From NCBI RefSeq assembly GCF_003515075.1, contig NZ_QWLV01000001.1, positions 681,182 to 745,181 on the forward strand: a stretch of DNA of 64,000 nt, read 5' to 3'. Of this stretch, positions 17,749-26,262 are shown piece after piece. Both the position numbers and the translations under genes were made by a program. Each line of letters begins with the position of its first letter. Positions within the stretch are counted from its first letter, which is position 1. This DNA comes from Sphingomonas gilva. GTDB taxonomy: Bacteria > Pseudomonadota > Alphaproteobacteria > Sphingomonadales > Sphingomonadaceae. The notes below the pieces were generated by a model that saw only the letters and a list, made by a program, of their open reading frames with translations, was not told where the DNA came from and ran no database searches.

Positions 17749-18369
17749 CTATCCGCCCTGTTTCCGCGTTCTGGCCGCTTGGACAAGCGCGTCGATCATC
17801 CAGCGCCGCAGCTCGCGCGCGCGGCGATCGTCGATCCGAAGCACATCCTTGAAGGCCAGCATCGCCTCCGGGCCGATGATCAGCGCCAGCGCCATCTTGA
17901 GCCTTTTGAACGAAGCCGGTTCGAACTGCTCGCTCGTCGGCTTGAGCGCGCTGTCGATCAATGCCGAACGCCGGTTCTGCCTTGTCGGCACGCCGGCCGA
18001 ATCCTTCTGGAGCGACTGCTCCAGGCTCTGGATCAGCATCATGCGCAGCTGGACCTCGTTGTCCCGGATCATCGCCTCGATCGCATCGTCGGCCGCCGTC
18101 AGACGGGCGACCGGATCGTCCGCGGGCGAGTCTTCCAGGATCGCTTCCGCGTCGGGAAAGGCGACGTCGACCGACGCTTCCAGCAGCAGCGCCTCCACGC
18201 CGGGAAAATACCGGTAGGCCGTGGCGCGGGAGACCATCGCCTCCTCGGCCACCTCCTCCAGGGTGGGCCGCGATCCGTTCGCCTTCATCAGCCGGGCGCC
18301 GGCGTCGAGCAGGTCCTTGCGCGTGCGATTGCGCTGGTTGGTCCTGCCCGTGCCCTGTCCGGCTCCCAT
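17749..18369 (-). CDS. TetR/AcrR-family transcriptional regulator
   Basis: DNA-binding regulator, 206 residues. The N-terminal TetR helix-turn-helix occupies about residues 18-60: RKDLLDAGARLM, then TLEEVAEEAMVSRATAYRYFPGVEALL. The rest is an all-helical ligand domain with no recognisable specificity. Its start overlaps the stop of the preceding NTF2-like gene by one base (TGATG), so both come from one transcript. The likely binding sites are the palindromes at 18801-18837, which overlap the promoter of this pair; that would make it autoregulatory. Confidence 0.92.
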   Translation of the reverse strand: MGAGQGTGRTNQRNRTRKDLLDAGARLMKANGSRPTLEEVAEEAMVSRATAYRYFPGVEALLLEASVDVAFPDAEAILEDSPADDPVARLTAADDAIEAMIRDNEVQLRMMLIQSLEQSLQKDSAGVPTRQNRRSALIDSALKPTSEQFEPASFKRLKMALALIIGPEAMLAFKDVLRIDDRRARELRRWMIDALVQAARTRKQGG

Positions 18370-18785
18370 CAGGCGCTCGCCAGTTGCTGCTGGATGGCGG
18401 CAAGGTCCACCCAGACATTCTCGCGCTTGATCTTTCCGCTCTCGGCGAACTCGATCACGTGCAGCAGGCGGAACGAAAGCGGGCGGCCCTTGCCGTCGAT
18501 GCCGAACGGGCGCCCCGGGGCCGAACCGCGCCAGACCGAATCGTCGACCATGAAATTCTCGCCGTAGAGCCGCCGCTGGCTCGTCACTTCCCCGTCCGTC
18601 AGGTCCGTGAACAGCGCCTCGTAAAAGCCGCGCGGCGCGGCCGATCCGAAGGTCGGGCCGGTCGGCCATCCGACGATGTCGTGCTCGACGTCGTCGGTCA
18701 GCGTCGCCAGCACCCCTTCCACATCGTCCCGCATCTCGAAGCCGAAATGCTCGTCCAGCGCGCGGTCCATATCCTCATGTGTCAT
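18369..18785 (-). CDS. SnoaL/NTF2-like domain protein
   Basis: A 138-residue protein with the NTF2-like cone fold of the SnoaL/ester-cyclase group. Visible features are the N-terminal helix HEDMDRALDEHFGFEMRDDVEGVLATLTDDVEHDIVG and the C-terminal strand LHVIEFAESGKIKRENVWVDLAAI. Such proteins can be small isomerases, hydrolases or ligand binders; the substrate is unknown. A good ribosome site (agggagg) lies before ATG 18785. Co-expressed with the TetR gene, it may act on the compound the regulator senses. Confidence 0.82.
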   Translation of the reverse strand: MTHEDMDRALDEHFGFEMRDDVEGVLATLTDDVEHDIVGWPTGPTFGSAAPRGFYEALFTDLTDGEVTSQRRLYGENFMVDDSVWRGSAPGRPFGIDGKGRPLSFRLLHVIEFAESGKIKRENVWVDLAAIQQQLASA

Positions 18786-18800
18786 CGTCGTCCTCCCTGT

Positions 18801-18837
18801 GAGATGAATCTCCTATAATGAGACTCCAATCTCATTA
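18801..18837 (-). promoter_or_regulatory. palindromic operator region of the NTF2-tetR pair
   Basis: Perfect inverted repeat taatgaga (18816-18823) / tctcatta (18830-18837) with a 6-base spacer, plus a second palindrome gagat-ga-atctc at 18801-18812. On the minus strand, ttgtaa (18840-18835) and tatagg, 17 bases apart, form a plausible promoter under the palindromes. The 8-base arms fit a TetR-family operator. Confidence 0.65.
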
Positions 18838-19009
18838 CAATATCCATATTTCATGATCAGGGCGCATTGGAGGGCGGGACGATTTCGCGCTGTCCTACAT
18901 CGCCGGGCTTCGATACGTTCCCCGCATGAGCGCATCCATCCTTCGCACCGCCTTCCCACGCATCGGCGAACTTCGCCCGAAATCGCTTATTCCCATAAGC
19001 GCGAGGATC

Positions 19010-20329
19010 GTGAAGTTCGGGTATCTGGTTACCGCATCTTCGCTGCTGCTCGCCGCGCCCGCCGCCGCGCAGGACAGTCTCCGCGCCGATGTCGCGAAGG
19101 ACATGCCCTCGCTCATCGCGCTCTACCGCGATCTGCACGCCAACCCCGAGCTGTCGGGCAAGGAGGTCAAGACCGCCGCCAAGCTCGCCGCCGAGGCGAG
19201 GAAGCTCGGCTTCAAGGTGACCGAGAAGGTCGGGCGCACCGGCGTCGTCGCGGTGATGGAGAACGGCCCCGGCCCGGTGCTCCTGATGCGCGCCGACATG
19301 GACGGCCTGCCGGTGACCGAGGATACCGGGCTGCCCTTCGCCTCAAAGGTCCGCGCGACCACTGACGAGGGGATCGAGAGCGGGGTGATGCACGCTTGCG
19401 GGCATGATACGCACATGTCCGCCTGGGTCGGCGCGGCGAAGCGGCTGGCGGCGATGAAGGATCGCTGGTCGGGCACGCTGGTCATGATCCTCCAGCCCGC
19501 CGAGGAACGCGGCTGGGGGGCGAAGTGGATGCTCGATGACGGGCTCTACACGCGCTTTCCCAAGCCGACCCACGCCATCGCCTTTCACGATAACGCCGCA
19601 ATGCCCGCGGGGATGATCGGCATCACCAGCGGCTATGCGCTGGCGAACGTCGATTCGGTCGATCTGGTGGTGAAGGGCATCGGCGGCCACGGCGCCTATC
19701 CGCACACGGTGAAGGATCCGGTGGTGCTCGCCGCGCGCATCGTCACCGCGCTGCAGACTCTGGTCAGCCGAGAGGTCGATCCGCAGGCGCCTTCGGTGGT
19801 GACCGTCGGCAGCTTCCGCGCCGGCTCCAAGCATAATATCGTGCCCGCGGAGGCGACCTTGCTCCTGACCGTGCGCAGCTACACGCCCGAGGTGAGGAAG
19901 CAGCTGCTCGACGGCATCGCGCGGATCGCGAGGGGCGAGGCGATCGCCGCCGGCATCCCCGAAAACCTGATGCCGACCGTGAAGATCAAGGACGAGTTCA
20001 CGCCGGCCACCTACAACACGCCCGAGCTCGCCGGGCGGCTGCGCGAGCTGTTCGCCGCGCGCTTCGGCGCGGACCGGGTGGTCGCCACGCCCGCGACGAT
20101 GGGCGGCGAGGATTTCGGCCGCTATCATCTCGCCGACAAGTCGATCCAGAGCACGATCTTCTGGGTCGGCGGCGTGCCGCAGGCGGTGTGGGACGCCTCC
20201 AGGCAGCCCGGCGGCAAGCCGCTCCCCTCGCTCCACTCCGCCCATTGGGCGCCCGACGCCGAAAAGACCATCGCCACCGCCACCGAAGCGATCACCGCCG
20301 CGGCGCTCGACATATTGGCGAAGCGTTGA
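19010..20329 (+). CDS. M20-family amidohydrolase, secreted
   Basis: Metal-dependent amidohydrolase (M20 peptidase family), 439 residues, that would cleave N-acyl amino acids or similar amides in the periplasm. A clean signal peptide (MKFGYLVTASSLLLAAPAAAQ) appears if translation starts at GTG 19010. The frame is open to ATG 18926, which would put 28 odd residues before it. Metal-site motifs: MRADMDGLPV, HACGHDTHM, QPAEERGWGA, and MGGEDFGRYH near the end. Its stop codon overlaps the -35 box of the following toxin-antitoxin operon. Confidence 0.9.
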   Translation: MKFGYLVTASSLLLAAPAAAQDSLRADVAKDMPSLIALYRDLHANPELSGKEVKTAAKLAAEARKLGFKVTEKVGRTGVVAVMENGPGPVLLMRADMDGLPVTEDTGLPFASKVRATTDEGIESGVMHACGHDTHMSAWVGAAKRLAAMKDRWSGTLVMILQPAEERGWGAKWMLDDGLYTRFPKPTHAIAFHDNAAMPAGMIGITSGYALANVDSVDLVVKGIGGHGAYPHTVKDPVVLAARIVTALQTLVSREVDPQAPSVVTVGSFRAGSKHNIVPAEATLLLTVRSYTPEVRKQLLDGIARIARGEAIAAGIPENLMPTVKIKDEFTPATYNTPELAGRLRELFAARFGADRVVATPATMGGEDFGRYHLADKSIQSTIFWVGGVPQAVWDASRQPGGKPLPSLHSAHWAPDAEKTIATATEAITAAALDILAKR

Positions 20330-20354
20330 CTGAAGAGCATGCTGAAGTTATAAC
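20326..20354 (+). promoter_or_regulatory. promoter of the AbrB-Doc module
   Basis: ttgact (20326-20331) and tataac (20349-20354) are separated by exactly 17 bases. The -10 lies in the perfect palindrome gttataac (20347-20354), a candidate site for the antitoxin. The start of transcription should fall about 7 bases on, at the ATG itself, so the mRNA may be leaderless. The -35 overlaps the stop codon of the upstream gene. Confidence 0.65.
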
Positions 20355-20360
20355 ATTCGT

Positions 20361-20609
20361 ATGAACGCAATCACGCCTTTCACTCGGTCCGCCAAGCTCG
20401 TCAAGGTGGGTAACTCGGTCGGCATAGTGCTGCCCAAGGAAGTGCTGGCGCGCATGCGGGTGACGGCTGGCGACGAGGTGTTCATCACCGAAGCGCCCGG
20501 CGATGCGATCACGATCGGCGCGCGCGACGCCGATTTCGTCAACGCGATGGCGGCCGCCGAAGCGATCATGCGCGACGACCGCGACATTCTCGCCGTCCTG
20601 GCGAAATGA
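20361..20609 (+). CDS. AbrB/MazE-type antitoxin
   Basis: Small swapped-hairpin DNA-binding antitoxin, 82 residues. The AbrB core reads AKLVKVGNSVGIVLPKEVLARMRVTAGDEVFI (about 11-42, seen in two parts: KVGNSVGIVLPKEVL and AGDEVFITEAP). The C-terminal 35 residues, AADFVNAMAAAEAIMRDD-like, should wrap the toxin. It overlaps the doc gene by 4 bases (ATGA), the normal antitoxin-first arrangement. It probably represses its own promoter through gttataac. No ribosome site is evident, in line with a leaderless start. Confidence 0.9.
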   Translation: MNAITPFTRSAKLVKVGNSVGIVLPKEVLARMRVTAGDEVFITEAPGDAITIGARDADFVNAMAAAEAIMRDDRDILAVLAK

Positions 20610-21007
20610 GCGGCGCCTCTGCGCCGCGCTTCGTCGGCGCGGATGTCGCCCAGGCGGTGCATGATCGCCAGCTCGCGGAACATGGCGGACTCGCCGGAAC
20701 CAAGGATGTCGGCCTGCTCGAATCAGCCCTGGCGCGACCGGTCAACCGGTTCAACTATGGCGAGACCGATTTGTGTTCGTTGGCAGCCGCTTACGCCTTT
20801 GGGATTGCGCGCAATCACCCTTTCGCCGACGGCAACAAGCGTACTGCGTGGGTGATGGCGCGCCTGTTCCTCAAGCTCAACGGCGTCGAGCTCGCCTTCG
20901 ATAAGGCAGACGCAATTCGGATGATGATCGCACTCGCTTCGGGGGAGTTGGAAGAAGGCGCGGTCTCCGCCTGGTTCCGCCGGCACATCGTTGCCGCACC
21001 GGAATAA
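20606..21007 (+). CDS. doc: death-on-curing (Doc/Fic) family toxin
   Basis: Fic-fold toxin, 133 residues. The active-site motif HPFADGNKRTAW (about residues 72-83, HxFx(D/N)GNK) is intact. In phage P1 Doc this fold phosphorylates elongation factor Tu and stops translation, and the gene's length matches Doc rather than the larger AMPylating Fic proteins. N-terminal GTKDVGLLESALARPVN is typical of Doc. It is translationally coupled to an AbrB-type antitoxin instead of the Phd antitoxin of P1, a pairing that is known but less classic. Confidence 0.93.
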   Translation: MSGASAPRFVGADVAQAVHDRQLAEHGGLAGTKDVGLLESALARPVNRFNYGETDLCSLAAAYAFGIARNHPFADGNKRTAWVMARLFLKLNGVELAFDKADAIRMMIALASGELEEGAVSAWFRRHIVAAPE

Positions 21008-21070
21008 TCGTATCCGTTTCGGACGATATTGGCGGTCATGTTGGGCGGGAGTGCTTTAGCGGTGTTCGCC

Positions 21071-21232
21071 ATGCTGCGCGCACAGATCATACCCGTCGGC
21101 GATGCGATCGGGATCGTCCTGCCGGAGGCCGTCGTCAAGCATCTGGGGGTGGCCGTGGATGATACGCTGGTGATCGTCCAGACCGCCATCGGCTACGAAT
21201 TCTGGCCCGACGAGGCCGAGCCGGCCGAGTGA
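21071..21232 (+). CDS. short AbrB/MazE-like protein, no adjacent toxin
   Basis: A 53-residue protein reading LRAQIIPVGDAIGIVLPEAVVKHLGVAVDDTLVIV, a close match to the AbrB swapped-hairpin core (GxxxGIVLPxxV). It ends soon after with GYEFWPDEAEPAE, lacking the toxin-binding tail of the upstream antitoxin. ATG 21071 is chosen; the frame opens at TTG 21029. It lies 63 bases after doc and no second toxin follows. It could be a remnant of a second module, an extra antitoxin, or a free regulator. Confidence 0.7.
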   Translation: MLRAQIIPVGDAIGIVLPEAVVKHLGVAVDDTLVIVQTAIGYEFWPDEAEPAE

Positions 21233-21240
21233 CATGAAAA

Positions 21241-21274
21241 TGCCCGCCGCGGGAATCGCTTCCCACGGCGGGCA
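21241..21274 (-). terminator. rho-independent terminator of aceA
   Basis: A strong hairpin, tgcccgccgcggga paired with tcccacggcgggca (one bulged base), is followed on the minus strand by ttttc. It lies 60 bases past the isocitrate lyase stop, between convergent genes. Confidence 0.85.
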
Positions 21275-21333
21275 CCTTTCCTCCCCAGGAAAATGTTGGC
21301 GCGGGGCCGGGGTGAACGCCCGCGCCGAACTCG

Positions 21334-22620
21334 TCAGGCGGCGGCGGCCTTGAACTGGTCCGCCTCGGTCGATTCGGCGAGCGCGGTGGTGCTGCTCGAT
21401 CCGCCGGCGAGCGTGGTCGCGACCAGATCGAAATAACCCGTGCCGACCTCGCGCTGATGCCGCGTCGCGGTGTACCCGTGCGCCTCAGCGCCGAACTCCG
21501 CTTGCTGCAGTTCTGAATAGGCCGCCATACCGCGATCCTTGTAGCCGCGCGCCAGCTCGAACATGCCGTAGTTGAGCTGGTGGAAGCCTGCGAGGGTTAC
21601 GAACTGGAATTTGTAGCCCATCGCGCCGATCTCGCGCTGGAATTTCGCGATCGTCTCCTTGTCCAGCTTCGCCTCCCAATTGAAGCTGGGCGAGCAGTTA
21701 TAGGCCAGCATCTTGTTCGGATATTCGCGCTTGATCGCCTCGGCGAAGCGCCGCGCATCGTCGAGATTGGGATAGCTCGTCTCCCACCAGAGCAGGTCGG
21801 CATGTTCGGCGAAGGCGAGTCCGCGCTTGATGCAATGGTCGACGCCGGTGCCCTCCTTCAGGCGGAAGAAGCCTTCGGCGGTGCGCTCGCCGGTCAGGAA
21901 CTCATGATCGCGTTCGTCGATGTCGCTGGTGATCAGCTTGGCGCTCTCGGCATCGGTGCGCGCGCAGATGATCGTCGGCACGCCCGAGACGTCGGCGGCG
22001 AGACGCGCGGCGTCGAGGTTGCGGATATGCGCCTGGGTCGGGATCAGCACCTTGCCGCCCAGATGGCCGCACTTCTTTTCCGAAGCGAGCTGGTCCTCAT
22101 AATGCACGCCTGCCGCGCCCGCGGCGATATAGGCCTTCATGATCTCGAAGCAGTTGAGTGGCCCGCCAAAGCCCGCTTCGGCATCGGCGACGATCGGGGC
22201 GAACCAGTCGCGCGTCGCGCCGCCTTCCGAATGCTCGATCTGGTCGGCGCGCTGGAACGTGTTGTTGATCTTGCGCGCCAGCTCCGGCCCGGCATTGGCC
22301 GGATAGAGCGATTGATCCGGGTACATCGCGCCTGCGGTGTTGGCGTCGGCGGCGACCTGCCAGCCGGAAAGGTAGATCGCCTTCAGCCCGGCGCGGACCA
22401 TCTGCATCGCCTGGTTGCCGGATAGCGCGCCGAGGGCGTTGATATAGTCCTCGTTCTGCAGCAGCTCCCACAGCTTGTTGGCGCCCTTGCGCGCCAGGGT
22501 GTGCTCGATAACGACCGACCCGCGCAGCTTCTGAACGTCCGCCGGACCGTAGGGCCGGGTGATGCCGTCGAAACGGCCGGTCGGAGCTGGGATCAGGTCT
22601 TCGAAGCTGGTCATTGTCAT
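21334..22620 (-). CDS. aceA: isocitrate lyase
   Basis: Splits isocitrate to glyoxylate and succinate, the first enzyme of the glyoxylate shunt needed for growth on acetate and fatty acids. The 428-residue protein has the catalytic [13 protein letters not shown] segment (active-site Cys), the [14 protein letters not shown]-terminus, and [14 protein letters not shown] near the end, all diagnostic of tetrameric AceA. It starts ATG ACA ATG; the second ATG (22614) has the better distance from the gaagg ribosome site. A regulator gene of the RamB/ScfR type is divergent from it, 154 bases away. Confidence 0.97.
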   Translation of the reverse strand: MTMTSFEDLIPAPTGRFDGITRPYGPADVQKLRGSVVIEHTLARKGANKLWELLQNEDYINALGALSGNQAMQMVRAGLKAIYLSGWQVAADANTAGAMYPDQSLYPANAGPELARKINNTFQRADQIEHSEGGATRDWFAPIVADAEAGFGGPLNCFEIMKAYIAAGAAGVHYEDQLASEKKCGHLGGKVLIPTQAHIRNLDAARLAADVSGVPTIICARTDAESAKLITSDIDERDHEFLTGERTAEGFFRLKEGTGVDHCIKRGLAFAEHADLLWWETSYPNLDDARRFAEAIKREYPNKMLAYNCSPSFNWEAKLDKETIAKFQREIGAMGYKFQFVTLAGFHQLNYGMFELARGYKDRGMAAYSELQQAEFGAEAHGYTATRHQREVGTGYFDLVATTLAGGSSSTTALAESTEADQFKAAAA

Positions 22621-22774
22621 GTCCTTCACTGCCGATTCGCCGGATAGGACGTGTCGGTGCCGCCTTGTTGCGGGACATTCGGCAAGACGGCGAGAGGGGA
22701 CATGGTGAAATTGATGTGGCGCTGTGGGCTCGTCATCGGTACGCATTGTCGTTCTGTAATAAATTGACAGAGGT

Positions 22775-24160
22775 ATGATGGCCGATCCGAAGCTGTTTGC
22801 CGGGCATGCGGTGCGGCGGTTGCGGCGCGGCGCGGGATTGACCCAGGCGGCGATGGCCGGCGTGCTCGACGTGTCGCCCAGCTATCTTAACTTGATCGAG
22901 CGCAACCAGCGGCCGCTCTCGGCGACGCTGATGCTGCGGCTGGCCGAGCGGTTCGATTTCGATCCGCTGCGGCTGGCGGCGGAGGAGCCGGGCGGGGGAG
23001 TGGAGGCGATGCGGCGGCGGCTGGCCGATCCGCTGTTCGCCGATCTGGAGATCGATCGCACCGAGCTCGCCGAATGGCTTTCCGCCGCGCCGGGCGGCGT
23101 CGAGGCGTTCGCGCGCGCGTTCGACCGGATGGGCGCTGGCGGGACGACGCCGGCGGACGACCCGATCGTGCGGGTGCGGCGCGAGATCGAGCGCTGGCGC
23201 AACCATTTCGCTGACCTCGACGCGGCGGCGGAGGCGCTGTCGGACGAACTGCGGCTGGGGTCGGGCGACCTTTACGGCGCGATCGCGGAGCGGCTGCGCG
23301 CCCGCCACAGCCTGGCGATCCGCATCCTGCCGCTCGACGTGATGCCAGACAGGCTGCGCCGCCTCGATCTTCACGCCCGGCAATTGCAGCTGTCCGAAAC
23401 GCTCGATCCCGCCTCGCGCAGCTTCGCCGCCGCCTTCCAACTCGGCCAAATCGAGGCGCGCGACGAGATCGAAGCGATGGTGACCGGCGCTGGCTTCGTC
23501 GACCGCGCCGCCGAACGCCTTTATCGCCGCCACCTGACGAGCTATTTCGCCGCTGCGCTGATGATGCCCTACGCCCGCTTCCTGCGCGCGTGCGAGGGAA
23601 CCGGCTACGATATCGAGCTGCTTCAGCGACGCTTCGGCAGCGGGTTCGAACAGGTCGCCCACCGGCTGACGACGCTGCAGCGCGTCGGCGCGCGCGGGCT
23701 TCCCTTCTTCATGATCCGCATCGATCGCGCGGGCGTGGCGTCCAAGCGCTACGCCGGCGCGAGCGGCGCTGCGCTTGTCGAGGCGGATGGACGCTGTCCG
23801 CTCTGGCAATTGCACCATGCTTTCGACCGGCCGGGACGGTTGATGGTGCAGCTGGTCGAGCTGGAAGACGGCGCCCGCTGGCTGACGATGAGCCGTACGG
23901 TGCAGCCGCAGGGGCGGCGTTACGGCGGTGTGAGCGCCGAGTTCGCCATCGGCCTGGGTGTCGCGGCGGGCCTTGCCGCGCCCCTCGCCATGGCGAAGGG
24001 CATCGATCTGAAGGGCGCGGGCGCAACGCCGATAGGACTGGGCTGCCGGGCCTGCACCCGGATCGATTGCCCGCAAAGGTCCGCTCCGCCGGCGGGGCGC
24101 ACGCTCATCGTCAATGATCGCGAGCGGGGGGTGTCGCCGTTCGGCTTCGTCGCGGACTAG
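22775..24160 (+). CDS. XRE-family regulator with short-chain acyl-CoA domain (RamB/ScfR type)
   Basis: Transcription factor, 461 residues (460 if the second ATG at 22778 is used, which sits better behind agagg). An N-terminal XRE helix-turn-helix ([35 protein letters not shown], about residues 12-46) is followed by an IrrE-like middle region and a C-terminal DUF2083 domain ending in [17 protein letters not shown], whose cysteines are typical of the family. RamB of Corynebacterium, with the same layout, controls isocitrate lyase. The divergent position next to aceA supports the same job, perhaps sensing acetyl- or propionyl-CoA. Confidence 0.9.
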   Translation: MMADPKLFAGHAVRRLRRGAGLTQAAMAGVLDVSPSYLNLIERNQRPLSATLMLRLAERFDFDPLRLAAEEPGGGVEAMRRRLADPLFADLEIDRTELAEWLSAAPGGVEAFARAFDRMGAGGTTPADDPIVRVRREIERWRNHFADLDAAAEALSDELRLGSGDLYGAIAERLRARHSLAIRILPLDVMPDRLRRLDLHARQLQLSETLDPASRSFAAAFQLGQIEARDEIEAMVTGAGFVDRAAERLYRRHLTSYFAAALMMPYARFLRACEGTGYDIELLQRRFGSGFEQVAHRLTTLQRVGARGLPFFMIRIDRAGVASKRYAGASGAALVEADGRCPLWQLHHAFDRPGRLMVQLVELEDGARWLTMSRTVQPQGRRYGGVSAEFAIGLGVAAGLAAPLAMAKGIDLKGAGATPIGLGCRACTRIDCPQRSAPPAGRTLIVNDRERGVSPFGFVAD

Positions 24161-24265
24161 GCCTCGAAGCTTGCCCGATATCGTGCGCGCGACCCTGCCG
24201 GCCGCTCGTCGAGCGGTGCCGTCGACCGAGCCGGAAGCGGTGATCGCCCATCTGTGACGTCGGCG

Positions 24266-24637
24266 CTACACCAGCAGCCATAGCCCGGCGATAAGGCCCA
24301 GCGCGCCGAGCGACAGCGCGACGGCGATGATGCGCAGGCTGCGATTGGCCGCGGTGCGGACCTGGTGGGTGTCGAGCCTTTCCATGACGGCGCAGGCGCG
24401 GCGCTCGGCCGCCCAGAAGATGAAGATGCCGACCAGGACGAAGACCGTCGCCAGCGCCTTGGGCACCCAGAGCGGCTCGATCGAGCGGAACAGCGCGTGG
24501 AAACCGATTCCGACCGCCACGGCGGCGAGGCCGGTGCGCATCCAGCCCGCGAAGGTGCGTTCGTTGGCGAGCGCGGTGCGATCCTCGGCGAAGGCGGTGC
24601 GGTCTTCGGCGAGATGGGTTCGGTCCTCGGCCGGCAT
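24266..24637 (-). CDS. DUF202 (YidH-like) membrane protein
   Basis: Small inner-membrane protein of unknown function, 123 residues with three predicted helices (about 39-55, 59-76, 100-121). The DUF202 signature LANERTFAGWMRTGLA is present. Before it lie three near-identical 7-residue units (EDRTHLA, EDRTAFA, EDRTALA) that continue into NERTFAG, so the N-terminus looks built from a repeated heptad. Start ATG 24637 overlaps the stop of the aldo/keto reductase gene by one base (TGATG). Confidence 0.88.
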   Translation of the reverse strand: MPAEDRTHLAEDRTAFAEDRTALANERTFAGWMRTGLAAVAVGIGFHALFRSIEPLWVPKALATVFVLVGIFIFWAAERRACAVMERLDTHQVRTAANRSLRIIAVALSLGALGLIAGLWLLV

Positions 24638-25575
24638 CAGCCGCCCGCCGCATCCAGCTTGGCGATCTGGCCGGCGCTCAGTTCCAGCCGCATCGCGCCG
24701 AGCATATCCTCTACCTGGCTGGCGCTGGTCGCGCTGGCGATCGGCGCGGTGACGCCGGGCTGTGCGGCGAGCCAGGCAAGCGCGATCTGCGCGTGGGTGG
24801 CGCCGGTTTCGTCAGCGACGCCGTCCATCGCCGCCAGCATGGCGGGGCCCTTGCCTTCGAGATACTTCCTCATGCCCCCACCACGGGGGCTTTTGCCGAG
24901 ATCGGCTTCGGAGCGGTATTTGCCGGTGAGAAAGCCCGAGGCGAGGCCGTAATAGGGGATCACGCCGATATTGTGCTGGATGGCGAGGTCCTGCAGCTCG
25001 CCTTCGAACTTGCGGCGGCTGAGCAGGTTATATTCGGGCTGCAGCACCGCATGATGCGGCAGGCCCTCGGCCGCGGCGACATCGATCGCCTCCTTCAGCC
25101 GCATCGCGCTATAGTTGGATGCGCCGATGCTGCGGACCTTGCCCGCCTCGACCAGCCGGGCGAACGCGCCCAGCGCATCGGCCAGCGGGACGTTCTCGTC
25201 GTCCTGATGGGCGAAATAGAGATCGATCCGATCCGTCCCGAGCCGCCGGAGCGACTCTTCGACCGCATCGGCGATACGATCGGGCGCGAGGCCGCCCGGC
25301 ATCATGCCGACCTTGGTGGCTATCAACACCCGGTCGCGCTTGCCCGAAGCCTTCAACCATTCGCCGATCATGCTTTCGGATTCGCCGCCCTTGTGGCCCG
25401 ATACCCAGGCCGAATAGACGTCGGCGGTGTCGATCATCGTGCCGCCGCCATCGGCGAAGGCGTCGAGCACCGCGAAGCTCGCCTGCCGATCGGCGGTCCA
25501 GCCGAACACATTGCCGCCCAGCACCAGCGGCGCGATCTCGAGGCCGCTCGATCCGAGCGGGCGCTTCTCCGTCAT
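24637..25575 (-). CDS. aldo/keto reductase
   Basis: NADPH-dependent oxidoreductase of the AKR superfamily, 312 residues, for an unidentified carbonyl substrate. The catalytic tetrad is visible as Asp and Tyr in DTADVYSAW, Lys in LIATKVG and His in LYFAHQDD. The C-terminal cofactor region reads TAPIASATSASQVEDML. It is the middle gene of a three-gene operon, with ATGA overlap to the lipoprotein gene before it and TGATG overlap to the DUF202 gene after it. Confidence 0.93.
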   Translation of the reverse strand: MTEKRPLGSSGLEIAPLVLGGNVFGWTADRQASFAVLDAFADGGGTMIDTADVYSAWVSGHKGGESESMIGEWLKASGKRDRVLIATKVGMMPGGLAPDRIADAVEESLRRLGTDRIDLYFAHQDDENVPLADALGAFARLVEAGKVRSIGASNYSAMRLKEAIDVAAAEGLPHHAVLQPEYNLLSRRKFEGELQDLAIQHNIGVIPYYGLASGFLTGKYRSEADLGKSPRGGGMRKYLEGKGPAMLAAMDGVADETGATHAQIALAWLAAQPGVTAPIASATSASQVEDMLGAMRLELSAGQIAKLDAAGG

Positions 25576-25742
25576 TCCTGGGTCTCCGTCTGGTTGAAAT
25601 CGACGAGGCTCTGATTGTCTAGCATCGCCGCGGCGTCGTTCAGCGCCTGCTGCTCCGCGGGCGTGACGCCCCCCGGGGCGGGTTCCGGATCGCTGCCGCA
25701 GGCGGCGAGGGCGAGGAGGGGAAGCAGAATCTGCGCGCGCAT
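25572..25742 (-). CDS. very small lipoprotein
   Basis: A 56-residue predicted lipoprotein: MRAQILLPLLALAACGSDPEP, with the lipobox Cys at about 15, then a short acidic tail. ATG 25742 is chosen; the frame continues upstream across the neighbouring terminator hairpin, which argues against an earlier start. It overlaps the aldo/keto reductase start by 4 bases (ATGA), so it is probably real and co-translated. Function unknown. Confidence 0.78.
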   Translation of the reverse strand: MRAQILLPLLALAACGSDPEPAPGGVTPAEQQALNDAAAMLDNQSLVDFNQTETQE

Positions 25743-25760
25743 CGTCAACTCCAAACGAAA

Positions 25761-25790
25761 GGGGCCGCTCCGGTATCCCGGAACGGCCCC
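25761..25790 (-). terminator. rho-independent terminator of the 25821-26117 gene
   Basis: A hairpin with arms ggggccgctccgg and ccggaacggcccc (one mismatch) is followed on the minus strand by tttcgttt. It lies about 30 bases past the stop of the upstream small lipoprotein gene. Confidence 0.8.
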
Positions 25791-25820
25791 CGTCATGATC
25801 AGACGGTCGAAGGACCGGCC

Positions 25821-26117
25821 TCAGTTCTTCATGTCCGAACCGGCTTCGGAGAGCGCGTTGCCCGCGTCGCTCACCGCTTCGCCAGCGGCGTCCGCACCGT
25901 TGGCGACGGCCGCGCCGGCCTCGTCCATCGTCGCTTCGGCGGCGCCCAGCGCATTGTCGGTCGCGGCGTCGATGTCGTCGATCGCTTCGCCCATGGTGGC
26001 GTTGGCGTCGGCGGCGACGGCGTTGCCGGCTTCGGCGGTTTCGTTCTGCGCATTCTGGCTGCAGGCGGCGAGGCCGAGCGCGGCCACGGCGGCGATCGAC
26101 AGAGCAAGCTTCTTCAT
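25821..26117 (-). CDS. small Ala-rich lipoprotein
   Basis: A 98-residue lipoprotein. A signal peptide ends at LGLAAC (Cys about 19), followed by a low-complexity helical tail rich in Ala, Asp, Glu, Asn and Gly, with repeated DEAGAAVANGADAAGEAV-like units. ATG 26117 has a strong ribosome site (aagggg, 6 bases away); an in-frame TTG two codons earlier is less likely. A stand-alone gene with its own terminator, it resembles the entericidin-like or structural small lipoproteins common in sphingomonads, but no function is assigned. Confidence 0.85.
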   Translation of the reverse strand: MKKLALSIAAVAALGLAACSQNAQNETAEAGNAVAADANATMGEAIDDIDAATDNALGAAEATMDEAGAAVANGADAAGEAVSDAGNALSEAGSDMKN

Positions 26118-26262
26118 GGACAACCCCTTACATGTGATGGGAAAACGCTGCGGCGTGGAAAGGCAATGCTGACGTCCCCTCCTGCGCCGCGCGGCGGAAA
26201 GCTAAACGTCCGTCCGCCTGCGCGCAATGCCAAACCGTCACGTCTCCGCAATGTTCCGAACA

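Noticed and set aside
20361..21232. A genomic island around the AbrB-Doc genes.
   Set aside because: No integrase, direct repeats or tRNA end nearby, and base composition looks like that of the neighbours.
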